DNA of 64,000 nucleotides. Source: an uncultured bacterium (GTDB lineage Bacteria; Bacillota; Clostridia; Lachnospirales; Lachnospiraceae). How positions within the stretch are numbered: the first letter of the stretch is position 1; each line of letters opens with the position of its first letter. The notes beneath the pieces are model-generated. The model ran no database searches. It saw only the letters and a list, made by a program, of their open reading frames with translations, and was not told the DNA's origin. The position numbers and the translations under genes were made by a program. This document shows, in pieces, positions 32,769 to 42,014 of the stretch. The stretch spans positions 62,001 to 126,000 of the forward strand of contig CAJMPJ010000002.1 in NCBI GenBank assembly GCA_905215155.1, written 5' to 3'.

Positions 32769-32903
32769 GTACATGCATTTTTTTGCCTTCTACACAAAAC
32801 TTCTGGTCAAACTTTGGTAAATTATTGAATAATCGTTACATATACAGACATTTTCACCAATAAGACCCCATTGATATCGTCACAAATCTTTATATCACTT
32901 GCG

Positions 32904-33977
32904 TTAATTTTCATTGAGTCTTGCAAGCTTTTCTGCCTGATCTGCAGCAATCAGAGAATCCAGCAGTTCGTGAATATCCCCGTTCATTATTGCATCGATC
33001 TTATACAATGTCAGCTTAATCCGGTGATCGGTCACACGTCCCTGAGGGAAGTTATAGGTACGGATCTTTTCAGAACGGTCTCCTGTACCGATCTGGCTTC
33101 TTCTTTCCTCTGCTTCTGAATTCTGCCGTTTTTCTAATTCCAGATCATAAAGCTTGGAACGAAGAAGGCGGAATGCCTTTTCTTTGTTTTGAAGCTGTGA
33201 TTTTTCAGTCTGGCTGTAAATCACGATTCCGGTAGGATTATGAGTCAAACGCACGGCTGAGTCAGTAGTATTTACACACTGTCCGCCATTCCCGGACGCA
33301 CGCATAACGTCAATCCTTATGTCCTTATCTTCGATGACAACATCAAATTCCTCTGCTTCCGGCATTACGGCAACCGTAGCCGTAGAAGTATGGATTCTTC
33401 CGCCGCTCTCCGTCTCAGGTACACGCTGAACCCGGTGAACCCCACTTTCGTACTTCATTTTAGAATATGCGCCTTTTCCCGTAATCATGGCTACAACTTC
33501 TTTAAAGCCACCGATTCCGTTTTCATTGACGCTGATCAGTTCCACTTTCCAGTGCTGGCTTTCCGCATAGTTGACATACATACGATAAAGCTGGGAAGCA
33601 AACAGGGCTGCCTCATCACCGCCGGCACCCGCACGGATTTCTAATATAATATTTTTATCATCATTGGGATCTTTCGGCAAAAGCAAAATTTTAAGCTCCT
33701 GTTCCAGCTCCTCAATCCGCTTTTTGGCATCGGATAATTCCTCCTTTGCCATTTCCCGCATTTCCTCATCGCTTTCTTCCTCAAGAAGTGCAAGACTGTC
33801 CTCAACAGCCTGTTTTGCCTTCTTATACTGGGTGTAGGCCTCAACCAGATCCGCCAGATCTGCCTGTTCCTTCATCAGCTTCCGAAAACGATTCTGATCT
33901 TCTGCCACAGAAGGATTATTAAGCTCCTGCATCAATTCTTCATAGTGAATTAAAATATCATCTAACCTGTCAAACAT
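32904..33977 (-). CDS. prfA: Peptide chain release factor 1
   Basis: Recognises UAA and UAG at the ribosomal A site and triggers peptide release. The 357-residue protein starts [15 protein letters not shown] at the ATG at 33977, which AGGAGG precedes; the frame is open 20 codons further into prmC. The codon-recognition tripeptide region reads [12 protein letters not shown], and the catalytic GGQ lies in [16 protein letters not shown], where His is usual after Q and Cys is found here. PrmC, encoded just upstream, methylates that glutamine, and the two genes are 41 bases apart. Confidence 0.97.
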   Translation of the reverse strand: MFDRLDDILIHYEELMQELNNPSVAEDQNRFRKLMKEQADLADLVEAYTQYKKAKQAVEDSLALLEEESDEEMREMAKEELSDAKKRIEELEQELKILLLPKDPNDDKNIILEIRAGAGGDEAALFASQLYRMYVNYAESQHWKVELISVNENGIGGFKEVVAMITGKGAYSKMKYESGVHRVQRVPETESGGRIHTSTATVAVMPEAEEFDVVIEDKDIRIDVMRASGNGGQCVNTTDSAVRLTHNPTGIVIYSQTEKSQLQNKEKAFRLLRSKLYDLELEKRQNSEAEERRSQIGTGDRSEKIRTYNFPQGRVTDHRIKLTLYKIDAIMNGDIHELLDSLIAADQAEKLARLNEN

Positions 33978-34018
33978 AGGTAACCTCCTGAACCTCACAA
34001 AACGGGCTTCGCCCAAAC

Positions 34019-34882
34019 TTATTGATAAATCGCACACACGACCCGGTCAAGTCCTGCTGCATCCTTTATTATCCGTATCCCAGCAAAGCCGGCAGCTCTT
34101 AATAAGCCACTTACGGCCTCAGCCTGATCATACCCGATTTCAAAATATACTGCTCCGCCTGTCTGAATATACCTGCGGCTTTCATCTGCAAGCCGTCTGT
34201 AAAAATACAACCCGTCTTCTTTTCCATCAAGTGCCAGCATCGGTTCAAAATCACGTACCTCCGGCTGCAGCCCCTCAATAATCTTGGTGGGGATATACGG
34301 AGGATTGGAAACGATCACATCAAACTTTTTCTGTTCCTCCAAAGATGCAAATAAATCACTCTCTGCGAACGTAATACTTCCATGGCCCAACAAATTTTCC
34401 GCATTTTTTTGTGCAGCCTTTAATGCTTCTTTTGACACATCCACCGCAGTCACACGATCAAATCCGCCAAGCACGGCAAGGCTTACGGCAATGCAGCCGC
34501 TTCCTGTACACATATCAAGAACCGCTGGCTTTCGTCCCTTGTATTCCTTTAAAACCAGCTCCACCAGCGTTTCCGTATCCTGTCTGGGAATCAACACGTG
34601 TTCGTTTACGAAAAACTCCAATCCCATAAATTCACAGCTGCCGGTGATCTGCTGCAGAGGAATTCTCTGGGATCTCGTTTCTATCATTGCTCTATAATTC
34701 CTAATCCTGGAAGCGTTATCTTCCTCAGATAACCTTTGGTTCCTGTCCAGCAGAAAGTGGGTCATATCTGTTTCAAACGCCTCAAAAAGCAGGTATTTGG
34801 CATCCAGAGATGCCTCTGTTACACCTGCTTTTGATAATACTTCTGTTCCCTCTTCCAATAAAACCTGCAGCGTCAGACTCAT
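34019..34882 (-). CDS. prmC: Release factor glutamine N5-methyltransferase
   Basis: Methylates the GGQ glutamine of RF1 and RF2 using S-adenosylmethionine. The 287 residues contain an N-terminal helical domain, the SAM-binding motif [16 protein letters not shown] and the catalytic NPPY motif in [10 protein letters not shown], followed by the [17 protein letters not shown] stretch typical of the family. The ATG overlaps the end of the DUF1385 gene by four bases, and prfA follows, so the three genes form one unit. Confidence 0.96.
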   Translation of the reverse strand: MSLTLQVLLEEGTEVLSKAGVTEASLDAKYLLFEAFETDMTHFLLDRNQRLSEEDNASRIRNYRAMIETRSQRIPLQQITGSCEFMGLEFFVNEHVLIPRQDTETLVELVLKEYKGRKPAVLDMCTGSGCIAVSLAVLGGFDRVTAVDVSKEALKAAQKNAENLLGHGSITFAESDLFASLEEQKKFDVIVSNPPYIPTKIIEGLQPEVRDFEPMLALDGKEDGLYFYRRLADESRRYIQTGGAVYFEIGYDQAEAVSGLLRAAGFAGIRIIKDAAGLDRVVCAIYQ

Positions 34883-35823
34883 GACTGCCTCTCCGGAAAA
34901 TTCTTATCTAAAAATGCATGCCAGTCAAATACCGCTTCCACCGAAGCGATCCCAACTTCGATCATGGAATCATCCGGCTCCTTGGTCGTAAGCTCCTGCA
35001 TCCACATACCCGGACGGCTCAGTAAGTCCACAAGTTTCGATTCACTTCGTCCTGCAAGCCGCAGAAATTCATAGGAAACACCTGCAATTACCGGTATAAG
35101 TACGATTCTGCTGAGAATCCGCAGCGGAAGGGTGTGGACCTGTACCACCATGAAAAACAGAATGCTGATGAGCATGACGATCAGAAGAAAGCTGGTTCCG
35201 CACCGTTTATGTTCCTTGGAACTGTTTCTGACGTTCTCGACCGTAAGATCCAGCCCGTGTTCCAGACAGTTGATGCATTTGTGTTCCGCCCCATGGTACA
35301 TAAACGTTCTTTTAATGTCCTCCATACGGGATACCAGCTTGATATAAGCGATAAATATCCCGATGCGGATAACACCCTCCAGTATGGCCATCACCGTGTG
35401 AGACGGGATAAAACGCTGAAATATACTGGCAAGAAACATAGGCAATACCATGAATATGCAGATTGCCATCACGACGGAAAAAACCATCACCATACTCATC
35501 AGCGCCTTTTCCATCTTTTCTCCGAACATCCGCTCCAGCAGCTTTTCAAATTTGGTTGGTTCTAAATCCTCCTCGTCATCTTCAAAGAAGCTTGCAGAAA
35601 ATGTCAGGGATCTCATTCCAAGAATCATGGAATCAGCAAAACTGAACACTCCCCGGATAAATGGAAGCGAAAAAAATTTCACTTTTTCCCCCATGCTGAC
35701 ATAAGAATCTTTTTTTACTTCAATGGCTCCGTCCGGCTTACGGACTGCTGTGGCATACTCATCCCCGTTCTTCATCATAACGCCTTCAATTACGGCCTGT
35801 CCGCCGATTCCTGAATACTTCAT
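34879..35823 (-). CDS. DUF1385 family membrane protein
   Basis: A 314-residue protein with the family start SGIGGQAVIEGVMMKNG and the conserved YHGAEHKCINCLEHG and KEHKRCGTSF motifs of DUF1385 (YqhQ of Bacillus). At least four hydrophobic segments lie between about residues 95 and 240, so it is an inner-membrane protein with a conserved His/Cys-rich region that could bind a metal. The function is unknown. In Clostridia it sits between rpmE and prmC, as here. Confidence 0.9.
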   Translation of the reverse strand: MKYSGIGGQAVIEGVMMKNGDEYATAVRKPDGAIEVKKDSYVSMGEKVKFFSLPFIRGVFSFADSMILGMRSLTFSASFFEDDEEDLEPTKFEKLLERMFGEKMEKALMSMVMVFSVVMAICIFMVLPMFLASIFQRFIPSHTVMAILEGVIRIGIFIAYIKLVSRMEDIKRTFMYHGAEHKCINCLEHGLDLTVENVRNSSKEHKRCGTSFLLIVMLISILFFMVVQVHTLPLRILSRIVLIPVIAGVSYEFLRLAGRSESKLVDLLSRPGMWMQELTTKEPDDSMIEVGIASVEAVFDWHAFLDKNFPERQS

Positions 35824-35876
35824 ACGCCAACCACCTCTCTATTTTAATTAGAAGCCTGTTGCTTTTTCAAAATTTC

Positions 35877-35919
35877 AAAAAAGGTTGAGCTAAAGTGTTT
35901 CCACTAAACTCAACCTTTT
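35877..35919 (-). terminator. Terminator after rpmE
   Basis: AAAAGGTTGAG (35877-35889, one base from perfect alignment) and CTCAACCTTTT (35909-35919) pair around an inner TTAGTG/CACTTTA stem. On the minus strand TTTTTT follows the stem. It ends rpmE transcription before the DUF1385 gene. Confidence 0.85.
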
Positions 35920-35932
35920 CTTTGCTCCAAAC

Positions 35933-36139
35933 TTATTCAGCCTTAACGCCATATTTACGATTGAATTTATCAATACGTCCACGAGCGGAAGCTGCTTTCT
36001 GCTGACCGGTGTAGAATGAATGACATTTAGAACAAACTTCTACGTGGATATCTTCCTTTGTAGAACCAGTTACGAATTCATTACCGCAGTTGCAAACAAC
36101 GTTTGCCTGGTAGTAATTTGGATGGATTCCCTCTTTCAT
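35933..36139 (-). CDS. rpmE: 50S ribosomal protein L31
   Basis: A 68-residue protein starting [20 protein letters not shown]. It has the zinc-binding set of the C+ form of L31 (CNCG near residue 16 and CSKC near 36) and the [10 protein letters not shown] ending. GAGGTG is six bases before the ATG at 36139; an in-frame GTG three codons earlier overlaps the ribosome binding site and is rejected. It has its own promoter behind rho and a terminator after it. Confidence 0.96.
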   Translation of the reverse strand: MKEGIHPNYYQANVVCNCGNEFVTGSTKEDIHVEVCSKCHSFYTGQQKAASARGRIDKFNRKYGVKAE

Positions 36140-36217
36140 GATTTTCACCTCACATACTTTGATTTCTATTATATCGCGGTCCCGAAAAACCGACTTTGTC
36201 TAATAAACAGCTTGTAT

Positions 36218-36246
36218 AGTATATCATAGAAAAAATTTTAATGCAA
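36218..36246 (-). promoter_or_regulatory. Promoter of rpmE
   Basis: TTGCAT (36246-36241) and TATACT (36223-36218) are 17 bases apart on the minus strand, about 80 bases before the rpmE start. Confidence 0.65.
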
Positions 36247-36275
36247 GCATTTATTTCTATTAAAACCCGGATTTC

Positions 36276-37859
36276 CTAGAAAAACCTCATTTTCTTCGAT
36301 GTTTCCACGAATTCCCGGTTGTTCTTTGTCTTTGCAAACAAATCAAGGATCTTTTCTACCGCCTCCTCCGGCTTCAGCGTATTGGTCGCCTTGCGGATAA
36401 CATCAACCGCCTCGGCCTCTTCCCTGGTAAGCAACAGATCATCTCTTCTGGTCCCCGATTTTAAGATATCAATGGCAGGGAAAATTCTCTTTTCCGATAA
36501 CTTCCGGTCAAGAACCAGTTCCATGTTGCCGGTTCCTTTAAATTCCTCATAAATAACGTCATCCATACGGCTTCCGGTATCCACAAGTGCAGTCGCAAGA
36601 ACCGTAAGGCTTCCGCCTTCCCGCATGTTTCTGGCCGCACCAAAAAATCGTTTTGGCATATGGAGGGCTGCCGGATCCAGACCACCGGATAAGGTCCGGC
36701 CGCTGGGTGCTACGGTTAAGTTATAGGCCCTTGCCAGACGGGTGATGCTGTCTAAGAGTATGACAACGTCACGCCCGTGCTCCACAAGTCTTTTGGCCCG
36801 TTCTACTACCATCTCTGAAACCCGTTTATGACGTTCGGGAAGCTCATCAAAGGTAGAATACAGAACCTCCACATTCTCTCCTACAATGGACTCCTTAATA
36901 TCCGTAACTTCCTCCGGTCGCTCATCAATCAAAAGAATCATAAGGTGAATCTCCGGATGGTTTACGGTTATGGCTTTTGCCACCTGCTTTAACAACGTCG
37001 TTTTACCTGCTTTGGGTGGAGATACAATCATACCCCTCTGGCCTTTTCCTATGGGCGACAAAAGATCCAGGACCCGCATGGCGGTAGTATTTTTCCCTCC
37101 CGCAGTTTCCATATGGAGACGTTTATCGGGGAATATGGGGGTCATATTTTCAAAGTTGGGGCGGCGTTCTGCCACACTTGCAGGATAACCGTTGATATTC
37201 TTAACATAAAGTAACGCAGCAAACTTCTCCGTAGCCGTCTTTACTCTGCGGCTGCCATGGATAATGTCTCCGGTCTTCATATTAAAACGGCGGATCTGAG
37301 AAGGTGCTACATATACATCATTCTCACCTGGCAGATAATTTTCACACCGGATAAATCCAAATCCATCCGGCATAACCTCTAAAATACCATGGGCTTCAAT
37401 CCCGCTGTCCAGTTCCTGCAATTCAGGACTGGGCTGAAAAGAAGGCTTTTGCTCTTCTGCCGCATTCTCCATTCGTGTCTCATTCCGAACCGGCGTCTCG
37501 CCATTGCTGACAGGAGCAGGGCGGTAACTTGACGTCCTCTGCTGCGTCTCAGAACGATAGGAACGAACAACTGTCTTTCTCTGACTGTTACCGGAAGAAA
37601 GTCCCTGCTGGTCCATAATCTGATTCTGGCCTGCATCCGCAGGTGCCGGAACGGGAGCCTTTGAAACTTCCTTTGCTTCTTCCTTTTTCTCCACGGATGC
37701 ATTCCCGTCTGAAGCAGAAGTTGGAGAATTTTCCCCTTCCTTTTCACAAAGTATATCTATAATTTCGGCTTTTCGCATGGAACTGCAGCCTTTGATTCCT
37801 TTGGCTTTGGCAAGCTCCTTCAATTCCGCTAACGGCAGTGTCTGTAATTTTTCACGCAT
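36276..37859 (-). CDS. rho: Transcription termination factor Rho
   Basis: A hexameric RNA-dependent ATPase that ends transcription. I start it at the ATG at 37859 (AAGGAG at seven bases), giving 527 residues; an ATG at 37874 is possible. The SAP-like N-terminus ([15 protein letters not shown]) leads into about 95 residues of low-complexity Ser/Glu/Gln/Pro-rich sequence, then the RNA-binding domain ([14 protein letters not shown]) and the ATPase with Walker [12 protein letters not shown] and Walker [16 protein letters not shown]. The E. coli protein lacks the insertion and is about 419 residues. Confidence 0.97.
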   Translation of the reverse strand: MREKLQTLPLAELKELAKAKGIKGCSSMRKAEIIDILCEKEGENSPTSASDGNASVEKKEEAKEVSKAPVPAPADAGQNQIMDQQGLSSGNSQRKTVVRSYRSETQQRTSSYRPAPVSNGETPVRNETRMENAAEEQKPSFQPSPELQELDSGIEAHGILEVMPDGFGFIRCENYLPGENDVYVAPSQIRRFNMKTGDIIHGSRRVKTATEKFAALLYVKNINGYPASVAERRPNFENMTPIFPDKRLHMETAGGKNTTAMRVLDLLSPIGKGQRGMIVSPPKAGKTTLLKQVAKAITVNHPEIHLMILLIDERPEEVTDIKESIVGENVEVLYSTFDELPERHKRVSEMVVERAKRLVEHGRDVVILLDSITRLARAYNLTVAPSGRTLSGGLDPAALHMPKRFFGAARNMREGGSLTVLATALVDTGSRMDDVIYEEFKGTGNMELVLDRKLSEKRIFPAIDILKSGTRRDDLLLTREEAEAVDVIRKATNTLKPEEAVEKILDLFAKTKNNREFVETSKKMRFF

Positions 37860-38024
37860 ACTATTCTCCTTCATGATTCCTTATAACATTTGTTTCGCAA
37901 TCTTGGGAATGATTCACGATAGAATATCGCAAACAGATGACCGGAATTGTACTTCCGGCCCAAATCAAGCTAAATCAGGTCGTACGATACGCCTATTATA
38001 TACCTTAACAGATGAAAAGGAAAG

Positions 38025-39341
38025 TTATTTTTTCAGAAAGCCTAAGTGCTCTTTTATTTTTTTTTCGTATCCATTTTCCGTAGGACGGTAAAACCGGGTT
38101 CCTTCCATGCCATCGGGCAGATACTGCTGTTTTACATAGTGGTTGGGATAATCATGGGCATAGAGATACCCCTGGCCATGCCCCAGCTTTGCTGCCCCTT
38201 TATAATGGGAGTCCTGCAAATGGACCGGAATGGGCATTGTCTTTTGGTCCTTTACTGCCTGAAGTGCCTCAAAAACAGCAAGGCAGGCTGCATTGCTCTT
38301 TGGAGCAGAGGCTACATAAGTGACCGCTTCCGCCAGAATGATCTGGGCTTCCGGAAGCCCGATCCGCTCTGCCGCCTGAGCAGCAGCCACCGCTACCACC
38401 AAAGCCTGCGGATCTGCATTTCCCACATCCTCCGCCGCACAGATCATGATTCTTCTGGCAATGAACATCAAATCTTCTCCCGCGTAAAGCATACGGGCAA
38501 GATAGTAAACCGCGGCATCCGGATCAGACCCTCTCATGCTCTTTATAAAAGCAGAAACGGTGTCATAATGGTTGTCCCCGGTCTTATCATACCGAACCAC
38601 TCTTTTTTGTATACATTCCTGTGCTACTTGAAGATCAATATGGATTTTTCCGTCTTCGCTTCTTTCCGTGGTCATGATTCCAAGCTCCACGGCATTTAAT
38701 GCTGCCCTTGCGTCTCCATTGGCCACATCGGCAAGAAACTCCAGTGCTTCCTCATCAATTTCCCCGTGATAGGAGCCCATCCCTTTGTCCCGGTCATATA
38801 CCGCACGCCGGATGAGTTCTTTAATGTCAGCCTTTTCCAAGGATTTAAGTTCAAACACCCTGGATCTGGATAAAAGAGCCCCGTTTACTTCAAAGTATGG
38901 ATTTTCCGTAGTGGCACCGATCAGTATTAACGTCCCATCCTCTACAAAAGGAAGAAGATAATCCTGCTGGCTTTTATTGAAACGGTGGATCTCGTCCACA
39001 AACAAAATCGTCTTTTTCCCATACATTCCAAGGGCATCTTTTGCTTCTTTAACGATTTCCTCCATATCTTTTTTTCCGGCTACCGTGGCATTTAACTGTT
39101 TAAAATCCGCACTGGTCGTATTGGCGATGACTCTTGCCAGTGTGGTTTTTCCCGTTCCGGGCGGACCGTAAAAAATCAGAGATCCCAGTTTATCCGCCTT
39201 AATCGCCCGGTACAAAAGCTTGTCTTTTCCGATAATATGCTGCTGGCCTACCACTTCTTCAAGCGTAGACGGACGCAGTCTGGAGGCAAGAGGGGACTCC
39301 TTTTCCATCGTATTTTCCCTCATGTAATCAAATAAATCCAT
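38025..39341 (-). CDS. rarA: Replication-associated recombination protein RarA (MgsA)
   Basis: A 438-residue AAA+ ATPase that acts at stalled replication forks and interacts with Ssb in known systems. It has Walker A in FYGPPGTGKTTLARVIA, Walker B ILFVDEIHRFNKSQQD and the sensor region LIGATTENPYFEVN. A C-terminal tetramerisation domain ends at LPDGMEGTRFYRP. It stands alone between rho and a gene-poor stretch. Confidence 0.95.
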   Translation of the reverse strand: MDLFDYMRENTMEKESPLASRLRPSTLEEVVGQQHIIGKDKLLYRAIKADKLGSLIFYGPPGTGKTTLARVIANTTSADFKQLNATVAGKKDMEEIVKEAKDALGMYGKKTILFVDEIHRFNKSQQDYLLPFVEDGTLILIGATTENPYFEVNGALLSRSRVFELKSLEKADIKELIRRAVYDRDKGMGSYHGEIDEEALEFLADVANGDARAALNAVELGIMTTERSEDGKIHIDLQVAQECIQKRVVRYDKTGDNHYDTVSAFIKSMRGSDPDAAVYYLARMLYAGEDLMFIARRIMICAAEDVGNADPQALVVAVAAAQAAERIGLPEAQIILAEAVTYVASAPKSNAACLAVFEALQAVKDQKTMPIPVHLQDSHYKGAAKLGHGQGYLYAHDYPNHYVKQQYLPDGMEGTRFYRPTENGYEKKIKEHLGFLKK

Positions 39342-39797
39342 TTGTTATTCTCCTATCTATTGTGACAGATGAATGCTCTGACAAAAAGTTTCATTCCATA
39401 TTTAATGAGAAACAGACGATAAAATAATGCCTGTGCCATTAAAATTACATCTTTTTTCTTGAAACCATTTATAATATCCTCACTATAACCATTATGGGCA
39501 GTATTTTGCTGTTTGTCAAGAATAGTTGCTGCATATTTCGTATATGGAAACCAGGGTTTGATAACGTAGCAATGAATGAAATTGGAAGTCCTCTCCTGTT
39601 TTCTTTAGCCATTCCAAGCGCTATTGAAAATTTAAAAAGCAAAAATATGGGTACTGACCAATGCAAAAACTTCTATATTATAGAACAAACACATAAAAAT
39701 CCATATACTTTACCAAACATTGTATACAAATACATTATAGTACCATACTTCTCGTACAAATTTATTCAAAAATTTTAGCAATCAATCAGAAAGGAAG
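39342..39797. other. Gene-poor stretch between rarA and the deacetylase
   Basis: About 450 AT-rich bases. Short readings of up to 94 codons exist on both strands over 39470-39780, but neither has a ribosome binding site or a recognisable protein pattern. The rarA ribosome binding site (AGGAG) is at its left end. I see nothing else. Confidence 0.5.
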
Positions 39798-39798
39798 A

Positions 39799-39835
39799 AA
39801 AAAGGCAGCGAAACTCCCTGTTCCCGCCGCCTTTT
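39799..39835 (-). terminator. Terminator after the deacetylase gene
   Basis: AAAAGGC-AGCG (39799-39810) pairs with CGCC-GCCTTTT (39825-39835). TTTTTTC follows on the minus strand, 70 bases beyond the deacetylase stop codon. Confidence 0.8.
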
Positions 39836-39907
39836 CATTTTCGCTATCATTTTTACCATTCTGTCTATAACCATCTTCAGAGCTATTCAATGATTTTAAA
39901 GCAATGA

Positions 39908-40627
39908 TCAATCAATCATCAATTCATCGACCGTAACAAATGTATACCCCTGTTTTGACAGAGTATCAATTACTTCAAGCGCCGCTTCCACCGATGTTGA
40001 GTACACATCATGCAGAAGAATTATGTCACCTGGTTCCACATGTTTTACGATATGGCGCACTATTTTCTTTGTGTTCTTGCTTTTCCAGTCTAAAGGATCA
40101 ACATCCCATAAAACAACCGACATATTGGTAGTACACTCCAGTTCTACATTCCATGACCCATACGGCGGACGCAAATATTGAGGCCTTACTCCTGTAATTT
40201 TCTCTATTTTCTGATTATTTTCTTCAATTTGCTCACACGCTGTGTTTACCGATTCTTTGCTCATCTGCACATGACTGTACCCATGATTTCCAATCAAGTG
40301 CCCGTCTGCCTGCATCTGCTTTACAATTGCTTCTTTTCCATCAATATTTTCTCCCAGGAGAAAAAATGTGGCATGAACACCTCTTTTACGGAGTCCATCC
40401 AAAAGCCGTTGTGTATAAACCGAATGAGGCCCATCATCAAAAGTAAGTGCAATCTGCTTGCTTCCCGAGAACTGCTCCCGCACCTTATCTTTTGCCTCTG
40501 CCCCCGCATCCGCCGGCAGAAATAAAGTATTCTTCGTATCTGAATAAGAATCATACATTGCCTTTACACATAAAACATCCAGTATAAAAACGGCCAAGAG
40601 ACAGACCACTTTCCATTTCATTTTCAT
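39908..40627 (-). CDS. Polysaccharide deacetylase (CE4 family), membrane-anchored
   Basis: Probably removes N-acetyl groups from peptidoglycan or another beta-1,4-linked amino sugar polymer outside the cell. I start it at 40627 (MKMKWKVVCLLAVFILDVLC), 239 residues with an N-terminal signal-anchor; the frame is open 32 codons further. The CE4 motifs are complete: TFDDGPH (metal Asp), GNHGYSH (metal His pair), RPPYGSWN and the closing ILLHD. The ribosome binding site is weak. The gene is downstream of the lacI-type regulator with its own terminator, and may be in the same transcript. Confidence 0.9.
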   Translation of the reverse strand: MKMKWKVVCLLAVFILDVLCVKAMYDSYSDTKNTLFLPADAGAEAKDKVREQFSGSKQIALTFDDGPHSVYTQRLLDGLRKRGVHATFFLLGENIDGKEAIVKQMQADGHLIGNHGYSHVQMSKESVNTACEQIEENNQKIEKITGVRPQYLRPPYGSWNVELECTTNMSVVLWDVDPLDWKSKNTKKIVRHIVKHVEPGDIILLHDVYSTSVEAALEVIDTLSKQGYTFVTVDELMID

Positions 40628-40747
40628 AACCCCATAAGCCCAGCTTTCTGCCATTATTATTAAATCTATGGGGTATGGCAGGAAAATAAAACCATAACCT
40701 GCTGATGCAGCACAGGAAACCATGGAGCATGAAAAAAAGTTCTTACA

Positions 40748-41779
40748 TTATAAGATTCCCTCTTTTTTCCTGGTACTGTCTCGTTCCACAATGTCAGTAA
40801 ACAGCATGAATTTATGAGAAGTCTCATTCTTTTCCAATGCATCCAGCAGAATCCTGGACGCATTTTTGCTGGTCTCCACCAGTTTATTGTTCAGTGTTGT
40901 AAGGGCCGGCTTGCAGATCCGGCCGTACAACGTATTGTCAATTCCTAACACCCCTATCTGTTGAGGAACTTTTATCCCAAGTTCCTCCAGCTTCATCAAC
41001 CCGCCAATGGCTAAAAGATCAACCAAATACACGATGGAATCCACTTCCGGATGTTCCTTCACCAATTGCTCTGTGATCTGGCTGCCACGTTCCAGGATCA
41101 GCCCCGGATTTGCCTCCTCACACAGGGAGCTGTAAATAATCGCCTCTTTGGGGGAAATCCCAAGCTTTTCTACTCCTTTTATAAAGCCGTCCTCTTTGTG
41201 CTGTCCCGATGGGGTATCCTCAGATTTTACAAATGCCGGCAATTGATAGCCCAGACTTGCCAGGTACTCAACACAATCCTCCACTCCTTTTTCCTCATCC
41301 ACCACAACTCCGTAAACATTCGGCAGATCCAGATACCCATTGGCAATGACGATGGGTATATTGGATAAATGGGTTCTTAAAAGCACCGCCATCTCTTCGG
41401 TCTCAAATACGGAACCTATGAAAATGGCTCCATCCACACGGCGCTGCTCTAATATCTGGACACAGTTTCTCTTCTGCTCAGAAGTTCGTCCAGTGCTTAA
41501 AATGATACAGGTATACCCTCTCCGTGTCATCTCCTGTTCGATTACATAGACGGATTCCGTGTGGTGGGAACTTCTGATATCTTCCAGAAGGATTCCAATA
41601 ATTTTTGTGGATTGCATGGACAAACCTCTTGCCGTATCATTCCTTATATAATTATTTTCTTCAAGAAGCTGCTGAACGCGCCTGCGTGTCTCTTCATTAA
41701 TCCCTTTTTTATTATTAATAACCCTGGAAACTGTGCTTGGAGATACACCGGCCGCCTTTGCTATATCATAGATTGTCAT
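40748..41779 (-). CDS. LacI family transcriptional regulator
   Basis: 343 residues with an N-terminal LacI helix-turn-helix and hinge (MTIYDIAKAAGVSPSTVSRV, then INNKKGINEETRRRVQ) and a periplasmic-binding-protein-like sensor domain (about 60-335). AAGGAA precedes the ATG and a sigma-A promoter lies about 55 bases upstream. It is encoded directly behind the diketogulonate reductase gene, whose promoter carries two LacI-type operators, so it most likely represses that gene in response to a sugar acid. The inducer is unknown. The E. coli counterpart operon uses an IclR-family repressor instead. Confidence 0.92.
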   Translation of the reverse strand: MTIYDIAKAAGVSPSTVSRVINNKKGINEETRRRVQQLLEENNYIRNDTARGLSMQSTKIIGILLEDIRSSHHTESVYVIEQEMTRRGYTCIILSTGRTSEQKRNCVQILEQRRVDGAIFIGSVFETEEMAVLLRTHLSNIPIVIANGYLDLPNVYGVVVDEEKGVEDCVEYLASLGYQLPAFVKSEDTPSGQHKEDGFIKGVEKLGISPKEAIIYSSLCEEANPGLILERGSQITEQLVKEHPEVDSIVYLVDLLAIGGLMKLEELGIKVPQQIGVLGIDNTLYGRICKPALTTLNNKLVETSKNASRILLDALEKNETSHKFMLFTDIVERDSTRKKEGIL

Positions 41780-41829
41780 ATATTTTCCTTAATCTCTTTT
41801 CCTTAATCTAATATCATTTCACAGAATTA

Positions 41830-41858
41830 ATTATAACATCCCAATCAATGAAAAACAA
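41830..41858 (-). promoter_or_regulatory. Promoter of the LacI-type regulator
   Basis: TTGTTT (41858-41853) and a perfect TATAAT (41835-41830) are 17 bases apart on the minus strand. Confidence 0.65.
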
Positions 41859-41905
41859 TCTGATTGTCTTGTGGATCACTGGTTCATTGATTCACAAAAA
41901 GTCAA

Positions 41906-41964
41906 AGAAGCAAGTCACTGTATCTGCACACCACACCCCCGTACACCTAACAGTTCCTGCTTCT
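41906..41964 (-). terminator. Probable terminator after the reductase gene
   Basis: AGAAGCA (41906-41912) pairs with TGCTTCT (41958-41964), with a second ACTGT/ACAGT pairing inside. TTGACTTTTTG follows on the minus strand. The U tract is interrupted, so it is a moderate call. Confidence 0.45.
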
Positions 41965-42014
41965 TCTGCCTGTTCCTCAGTTATCGTTTTACTTCCTTTT
42001 CTGGTTCTCTTCCT

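Noticed and set aside
7000..32900. Integration (att) repeats or an integrase bounding the surface-protein island
   Set aside because: I found no tyrosine or serine recombinase, no relaxase and no matching flanking repeats, so mobility remains an inference.
39469..39778. ORFs of 65 (minus) and 94 (plus) codons between rarA and the deacetylase
   Set aside because: They overlap each other, lack ribosome binding sites and show no protein-family pattern.
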